25,740 nt of DNA, taken from the NCBI GenBank assembly GCA_902491475.1, contig CABUHY010000023.1, positions 1-25,740 on the forward strand, given 5' to 3'. Position numbers and translations under genes: made by a program. Source of the DNA: an uncultured Eubacteriales bacterium (GTDB lineage Bacteria > Bacillota > Clostridia > Oscillospirales > Acutalibacteraceae). Under the pieces are notes generated by a model. The model was not told the DNA's origin. It was given only the letters and a program-made list of their open reading frames with translations, and did not search any database. Shown piece after piece: positions 22,264-25,740 of the stretch (position 1 is its first letter; every line of letters starts with the position of its first letter).

Positions 22264-23202
22264 TTACGAAACATAGGTTGAATTGAGGAATGAGAGCACA
22301 TCGTTGTAAACTCTGTCACGGTCATCCTCATTGAGTATCTCGTGACGGTCGCTCGGATAGAGGATAACCGTCGGTTCCTTGCCCGCAAGCACAAGATTGT
22401 CGGAAACCGAGATAACGCCCTTACCGTTCAAGCCTATCGGGTCATGTGCGCCCGAAATTATGAGTATCGGCAAATCGCTAGGAACAAGGGAAGCCCACTG
22501 CCTGCTTGAAGCCTCGTTTGCGAGTGCAAAAAGGTCTCTGTAACCGCCGATGGTAAATGTAAAGCCGCAAAGCGGGTCATTTTTGTAGTTCTCTCTGTTC
22601 TGTATGTCACGGCTCAGCCACGCAAGTCCGTCCTCTGTCTTGTCGGGAACCGTGAGATTTGTCGCCTTGCTGAAAAGGTCGCCGAGAGCCTCAACACGCT
22701 TTTTCGGGCCGTACTTTTCGCAAAGTGAGTCAACAATAGGCTGTATCATAGCCGCAGCGGCAGGAAGCTCGCCCGTACCGCAGTAGATTACGCCGTTGAG
22801 CTCGTCGCCGAAATGAACGGTGTAAACCCTCGCACAGAAAGAGCCCATACTGTGTCCGAAAAGGAAATACGGTATGTCGGGGTATTTCTTCTTCATAATT
22901 TTCGTGAGTATATGCATATCGTCAACAATTCTCTTGTCTCCGTCTTTATCCGCAAAGAAGCCGAACTCGGACGGGTCGTTTACGGACTTGCCGTGACCGA
23001 GGTGGTCGTTTCCGCAAACCACAAAGCCGTTTGACGCCAAAAATCTTGCAAATTCGTCATAGCGGTCAATATGCTCCGCCATGCCGTGAGCGAGCTGAAC
23101 AACGCCGATGGGCGTAAGCTCCTCCTCCCTCCAAATGAGAGTTCTTATCTTGTGGATTTTGTCCGAAGAGTTAAAATACGCCTCTGTTTTTACAACAGCC
23201 AT
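22264..23202 (-). CDS. Alpha/beta hydrolase, monoacylglycerol-lipase-like
   Basis: This 312-residue serine hydrolase is of the lysophospholipase/monoglyceride lipase type. The oxyanion region is VVQLAHGMAEHIDRY (34-48) and GNDHLGHGKS (64-73) is typical of this group. The nucleophile is S118 in FGHSMGSF, and the catalytic acid and histidine are expected in IISGAHDPIG and SDRHEILNE. No signal peptide or membrane segment is seen, so it should be cytosolic, acting on a lipid ester. It is the first gene of the long minus-strand run, with a sigma-A promoter upstream, GGAGG seven bases before the ATG, and 14 bases to miaB. Confidence 0.88.
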   Translation of the reverse strand: MAVVKTEAYFNSSDKIHKIRTLIWREEELTPIGVVQLAHGMAEHIDRYDEFARFLASNGFVVCGNDHLGHGKSVNDPSEFGFFADKDGDKRIVDDMHILTKIMKKKYPDIPYFLFGHSMGSFCARVYTVHFGDELNGVIYCGTGELPAAAAMIQPIVDSLCEKYGPKKRVEALGDLFSKATNLTVPDKTEDGLAWLSRDIQNRENYKNDPLCGFTFTIGGYRDLFALANEASSRQWASLVPSDLPILIISGAHDPIGLNGKGVISVSDNLVLAGKEPTVILYPSDRHEILNEDDRDRVYNDVLSFLNSTYVS

Positions 23203-23238
23203 AACAGTACCTCCAATATAAAATTACAGACATAAGAT

Positions 23239-23267
23239 ATTATACTATAAATAAGCAATTTTGTCAT
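23239..23267 (-). promoter_or_regulatory. Sigma-A promoter driving the long minus-strand gene run
   Basis: On the minus strand ATGACA (23262-23267) and a perfect TATAAT (23239-23244) are separated by 17 bases. No terminator or clear second promoter was seen in the gaps of the following fourteen genes, so this may be the main promoter for the whole run. Internal promoters cannot be excluded. Confidence 0.65.
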
Positions 23268-23272
23268 CAGTT

Positions 23273-23399
23273 TTTATCAATATAAAAAATGTTTTTATGT
23301 TCGGCGGCATAAGGGCGGATTTTGTTGTTATTTTTTATAAAAAATGCACGAAATATAGGCGAAATACTGTCTTTTTATCAATCGAAAATTCTTGATAAA
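23273..23399. promoter_or_regulatory. Three TTTATCAA/TTGATAAA sites between divergent promoters
   Basis: The 8-mer TTTATCAA occurs at 23273-23280 and 23374-23381, and its complement TTGATAAA at 23392-23399. The last two form a perfect inverted repeat with a 10-base spacer that overlaps the -35 of the SCP2-protein promoter. The first lies directly upstream of the -35 of the divergent hydrolase promoter. The flanking bases also match (TTTTTATCAAT twice). This suggests a shared operator, but the region is very AT-rich. The rest of this 248-base gap shows nothing else. Confidence 0.4.
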
Positions 23400-23420
23400 T
23401 CAACAAATCGGTGTTAAAAT
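23392..23420 (+). promoter_or_regulatory. Sigma-A promoter of the SCP2-domain gene
   Basis: TTGATA (23392-23397) and TAAAAT (23415-23420) are separated by 17 bases. The start codon lies about 30 bases downstream of the -10. Confidence 0.65.
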
Positions 23421-23450
23421 TAGTTAAATTATTACAAAGGAGACGATACC

Positions 23451-23783
23451 ATGACATACGAACAGGTAGTTTCAAAGGTAAAGGCAAAATATTCCGATAT
23501 CGATGCGTCCTCAATCGAAGGTACTCAGGCTATTCAGATAAACCTTTCAGGCAAGAACACCGAGGGTATTTTCTACATAGAGGTTAAAGACGGTAAGGTA
23601 AATGTTGAGCCTTACGATTATCACGATAATTGGGCTGTTGTTACGGTAAACCCGACCAATCTTTTCAAAATCCTTGACGGCAAGCTCAACCCCGTAATTG
23701 CTTACACAACAGGCAAGGTAAGCGTTTCGGGCGACATTGACACCGTTCTTCGTTTCATCAATCTTGCGAAGTCGGCAAAATAA
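23451..23783 (+). CDS. SCP2 sterol-binding-domain-type small protein
   Basis: This 110-residue cytosolic protein consists of a single SCP2-like lipid-binding domain. Visible are the strand GIFYIEVKDGKVNVEPYDYHD and WAVVTVNPTNLFKILDGKLNPVIAY. The closing segment is TGKVSVSGDIDTVLRF, the usual SCP2 ending in which the domain reads KV.V.GD...L..F. Single-domain SCP2 proteins bind hydrophobic ligands, but the bacterial role is unknown. AAAGGAG lies eight bases before the ATG. It is monocistronic, with its own promoter and a strong terminator 17 bases after the stop, and is divergent from the lipase-like hydrolase. Confidence 0.85.
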   Translation: MTYEQVVSKVKAKYSDIDASSIEGTQAIQINLSGKNTEGIFYIEVKDGKVNVEPYDYHDNWAVVTVNPTNLFKILDGKLNPVIAYTTGKVSVSGDIDTVLRFINLAKSAK

Positions 23784-23800
23784 TCCGATAACCGAAAGAC

Positions 23801-23829
23801 AAAAAAGAGCGGTTTCCCGCTCTTTTTTT
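23801..23829 (+). terminator. Rho-independent terminator of the SCP2-domain gene
   Basis: AAAAAAGAGCGG (23801-23812), a four-base TTTC loop and CCGCTCT followed by seven T residues form a compact terminator. The A-run on the 5' side means it could also work on leftward transcripts. Confidence 0.9.
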
Positions 23830-23839
23830 ATTTTTGCTC

Positions 23840-23868
23840 TTTATTTTTCAAAGAGCGTGTACTATAAT
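23840..23868 (+). promoter_or_regulatory. Probable promoter of the Gfo/Idh/MocA oxidoreductase gene
   Basis: TATAAT (23863-23868) is a perfect -10. The hexamer 17 bases upstream is TTTATT (23840-23845), a poor -35. Its place just after a terminator and 31 bases before the start codon supports the call. Confidence 0.45.
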
Positions 23869-23899
23869 GTGCTTAATAACTTTTAAGGGTGATAATACA

Positions 23900-25201
23900 A
23901 TGGAAAAACAACCTATCACGGCAATAATCGTCGGTGCGGGTCACAGGGCGTTTGTGTATTCAAAGCTTGCGCTGACCGACCCCGACAAGCTCAAAATCGT
24001 CGGCGTTGCCGATCCCGACAAAATCAGGCAGAAAAAAGCAATGGAAATGTTCGGCTTTCCGAAAGAGAATTGCTTTGACTCGGCGCAGGAGCTTGCAAAG
24101 GTACCGAAATTTGCCGATGCGGTAATCAACGGCACAATGGACGAGCAGCACATTGAAACATCGATTCCGCTTCTTGAAAAGGGCTACGATATGCTTCTTG
24201 AAAAACCCTTTGCGACCAATGAAGAAGAAATGCGAACTCTTGTCGACTGCGTAAGGAAGAACGGCAACAAGGTTATGATTTGCCATGTTCTGCGCTACAC
24301 CCCGTTCTATCTGTCGATTAAAGAGCGGGTTGCCGCAGGCGAGATAGGCGACATTATAAACATTCAGACCTGCGAGCATGTCAGCTACCATCATCTTTCA
24401 ACCTCGTATGTCAGAGGCAAGTGGGCAAATTCCGACAAGTGCCACACCTCAATGCTTCTTGCGAAGTGCTGTCATGATATGGATATGATAATGTGGATGA
24501 TGTCGGAAACAAAGCCCGTCGCAATTTCAAGCTTCGGCTCAAAATTCCAGTTCAAGCCCGAGAATGCGCCGAAAGAGGCGGGAACAAGATGCCTTGTAGA
24601 CTGCCCGTTGGTTGACACCTGCCGTTACTCGGCAAAGAGGCTTTACCTTGACCAGCCCGAGCGTTGGGCGTTCTACATTTGGGACAAGCTTGAGGGAATT
24701 GAAAACCCGACCGATGAGGACAGAATAAATCTGCTCAAGGGCGACTCAAACTACGGAAAATGCATATACAAGTGCGACAACAATGTTGTTGACCACCAGT
24801 CGGTGCTTATAAACTTCGCAAGCGGAGCTACGGGCACGCACAATATGGTAGGCGGTTCTTCAAAGCCGCAGAGGAGAATACATATTATCGGCACGCTCGG
24901 AGAGATTTACGGCGACTTTGAGGAGTCAAAATTCTATGTTTCAAAGATACACCCGACAAAGACCGACGAAAAGGTTGTCGAAGAGGTTGATTTGAGAGTC
25001 GGCGGAGATATGGTCGGTGCATACGGCGGCCACGGCGGCGGAGACGAAAAGCTTGCCGCAGATTTCGTTGAATACCTCAGGGGCGGAAAGCCGTCGCTTG
25101 CCTGCACTTCGATTTTTGACTCCGTTGCGGGTCATCTGTGCGTTTACCTTGCGGATAAATCGAGAGAGGAAAACGGTATGCCGCAAAAAGTGGAACTTTA
25201 A
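23900..25201 (+). CDS. Gfo/Idh/MocA-family NAD(P)-dependent oxidoreductase
   Basis: This 433-residue oxidoreductase is of the glucose-fructose oxidoreductase/inositol dehydrogenase family. The N-terminal Rossmann fold begins AIIVGAGHRAFVY (8-20), with acidic VADPD (36-40) at the end of the second strand. The catalytic-site EKP is at 101-103 (LLEKPFATNEEE), and the C-terminal domain carries HDMDMIMWMM. A cysteine set, 231/235/241 and 288/292, lies in the C-terminal domain and may bind a metal. The frame opens upstream, but AAGGG lies ten bases before the ATG at 23900, and the Rossmann strand starts shortly after. The sugar substrate cannot be named. It is monocistronic with a terminator after it. 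Confidence 0.9.
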   Translation: MEKQPITAIIVGAGHRAFVYSKLALTDPDKLKIVGVADPDKIRQKKAMEMFGFPKENCFDSAQELAKVPKFADAVINGTMDEQHIETSIPLLEKGYDMLLEKPFATNEEEMRTLVDCVRKNGNKVMICHVLRYTPFYLSIKERVAAGEIGDIINIQTCEHVSYHHLSTSYVRGKWANSDKCHTSMLLAKCCHDMDMIMWMMSETKPVAISSFGSKFQFKPENAPKEAGTRCLVDCPLVDTCRYSAKRLYLDQPERWAFYIWDKLEGIENPTDEDRINLLKGDSNYGKCIYKCDNNVVDHQSVLINFASGATGTHNMVGGSSKPQRRIHIIGTLGEIYGDFEESKFYVSKIHPTKTDEKVVEEVDLRVGGDMVGAYGGHGGGDEKLAADFVEYLRGGKPSLACTSIFDSVAGHLCVYLADKSREENGMPQKVEL

Positions 25202-25221
25202 GGGAAAACAAGCAAATTTTA

Positions 25222-25257
25222 AGGACACCTTTCATTGTGAAGGTGTCCTGTTTTTTT
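25222..25257 (+). terminator. Rho-independent terminator of the oxidoreductase gene
   Basis: AGGACACCTT (25222-25231) and AAGGTGTCCT (25240-25249) form a perfect 10-bp stem with an 8-base loop. A G and seven T residues follow. Confidence 0.92.
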
Positions 25258-25289
25258 ATTTTATGATACAATGTATTTGAAAATGAAAA

Positions 25290-25337
25290 GGCTCCCTCTG
25301 GCGAGGGAGCTGTTGAGCGAAGCGAAACTGAGGGATT
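25290..25337 (+). repeat. Left terminal repeat of the DUF559-bearing palindromic element
   Basis: The repeat begins GGCTCCCTC (25290), loops TGGC, closes GAGGGAGC (25303-25310), and passes through a weak second stem around GAGCGAAGCG. It ends CTGAGGGATT (25328-25337). The reverse complement of the right end has the same plan: GGCTCCCT, loop, AGGGAGCTGT, second hairpin, ACTGAGGGATT. The inner ten bases pair perfectly with AATCCCTCAG (25687-25696). GAGGG within this repeat lies at Shine-Dalgarno distance from the nuclease ATG. Confidence 0.7.
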
Positions 25338-25340
25338 AAA

Positions 25341-25718
25341 ATGAAATACAATCACAACAAGAACCTTGTAAAAAACGCCAAAGAATTACGCAAAAATATG
25401 ACAAAAGAAGAAAAACATTTATGGTACGACTATCTTAAAAACAAAGATATTCGATTTATCCGTCAAAAAATAATAGGTAACTATATCGTTGACTTTTACT
25501 GTGCAAAAGCAAATTTGGTAATTGAGCTTGACGGTTCGCAACATTATGAGGACAAAGGCATTGCATATGATGCCGAAAGAACCAAATACCTTGAGCAATA
25601 CGGTCTTACGGTTATCAGAATTCCAAACAATGAAATCAATTATAACTTTGACGGAGTTTGTGAATATTTAGATGATATTCTTTTGAAATCCCTCAGTCAT
25701 TTTTCAGAAGAAAAATGA
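25341..25718 (+). CDS. DUF559-domain (Vsr/PD-(D/E)XK fold) endonuclease-like protein
   Basis: This 125-residue protein of the DUF559 family is related to very-short-patch repair endonucleases. Family features are LRKNMTKEEKHLWYDYL (16-32), FIRQKIIGNYIVDFYC (39-54), LVIELDGSQHYE (59-70), YDAERTKYLEQYGLTVIRI (76-94) and a final N-x-E segment (96-98). Predicted metal and catalytic residues are D51, E62 and D64. Many family members are uncharacterised. No methyltransferase or specificity gene is adjacent, so a classical restriction role is unsupported. The gene lies wholly inside an inverted-repeat element: its GAGGG ribosome binding site is in the left repeat, and its last ten codons and TGA are in the right repeat. 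Confidence 0.85.
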   Translation: MKYNHNKNLVKNAKELRKNMTKEEKHLWYDYLKNKDIRFIRQKIIGNYIVDFYCAKANLVIELDGSQHYEDKGIAYDAERTKYLEQYGLTVIRIPNNEINYNFDGVCEYLDDILLKSLSHFSEEK

Positions 25719-25740
25719 CAGCTCCCTTTACAAGGGAGCC
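25687..25740 (-). repeat. Right terminal repeat of the DUF559-bearing palindromic element
   Basis: AATCCCTCAG (25687-25696) is followed by a perfect GTCATTTTT/AAAAATGAC stem (25696-25719). A terminal hairpin then follows, GCTCCCT and AGGGAGC around a TTACA loop (25721-25739). It is nearly identical to 1942-1999 apart from the loop of the middle hairpin and one change in the terminal stem. The nuclease stop codon is inside the middle hairpin. Confidence 0.75.

Larger units (their letters stand above)
25290..25740. mobile_element. Candidate mobile palindromic element carrying a DUF559 nuclease gene
   Basis: A 451-base unit (reaching the window edge) consists of two structured ends in inverted orientation with a single nuclease gene filling the space between. 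A gene-less relative is at 1865-1999. The arrangement recalls REP elements with their RAYT transposases, or MITEs with an autonomous parent, but with a Vsr-fold nuclease in place of a transposase. Because the right repeat ends exactly at the window edge, any flanking duplication cannot be tested. Mobility is inference from repeat structure and copy number two. Confidence 0.5.

Noticed and set aside
25341..25718. DUF559 gene as part of a restriction-modification system
   Set aside because: No methyltransferase or specificity subunit is next to it; the gene is isolated inside inverted repeats, although the sequence beyond the window edge cannot be seen.

Overview
The window looks like chromosomal DNA from an endospore-forming member of the Clostridia, probably an Oscillospiraceae/Ruminococcaceae-type gut Firmicute. 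The grounds are a cotJA-cotJB-cotJC spore-coat operon, a two-subunit transketolase, the division proteins SepF and DivIVA, strong AGGAGG-type ribosome binding sites, several TTG/GTG starts, and many small palindromic intergenic repeats. No rRNA, tRNA, CRISPR array or classical insertion sequence was found. The genus assignment is inference.

Layout. At 1-1641 a minus-strand sugar/cation symporter (GPH family) has a clear sigma-A promoter. A gene-free stretch (1718-2337) follows, packed with palindromic repeats. A dCMP deaminase (minus) is divergent from trmB and a translationally coupled ADP-ribosyltransferase-fold-like protein (plus). A bidirectional terminator separates these from a convergent undecaprenyl-phosphate sugar transferase. 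The cotJABC operon (5733-6819, plus) is preceded by a sporulation-type promoter. Between cotJC and the next block lies a ~330 bp hairpin-rich sequence that appears to be inserted into a bidirectional terminator.

From 23202 down to 7207 fourteen minus-strand genes run almost without gaps: alpha/beta hydrolase, miaB, YlbF-family protein, mutS, mutL, miaA, HlyD-like protein, yggS/ylmE, sepF, divIVA, lspA, rluD-type synthase, HAD phosphatase, and transketolase N and C subunits. This joins blocks that are separate in Bacillus: tRNA A37 hypermodification (MiaA, then MiaB) with mismatch repair, then the division cluster, then the lspA-rluD pair. Divergent from this run are an SCP2-domain protein (plus) and a Gfo/Idh/MocA oxidoreductase (plus).

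The right edge (25290-25740) holds the most unusual item. A small DUF559 (Vsr-fold) nuclease gene sits between two structured terminal inverted repeats. The left repeat supplies its ribosome binding site and the right repeat encodes its last codons and stop. A gene-less relative of the same element lies at 1865-1999, so the two copies look like a nuclease-bearing and a non-autonomous form of one palindromic element. This was read by eye from the sequence, without database searches.
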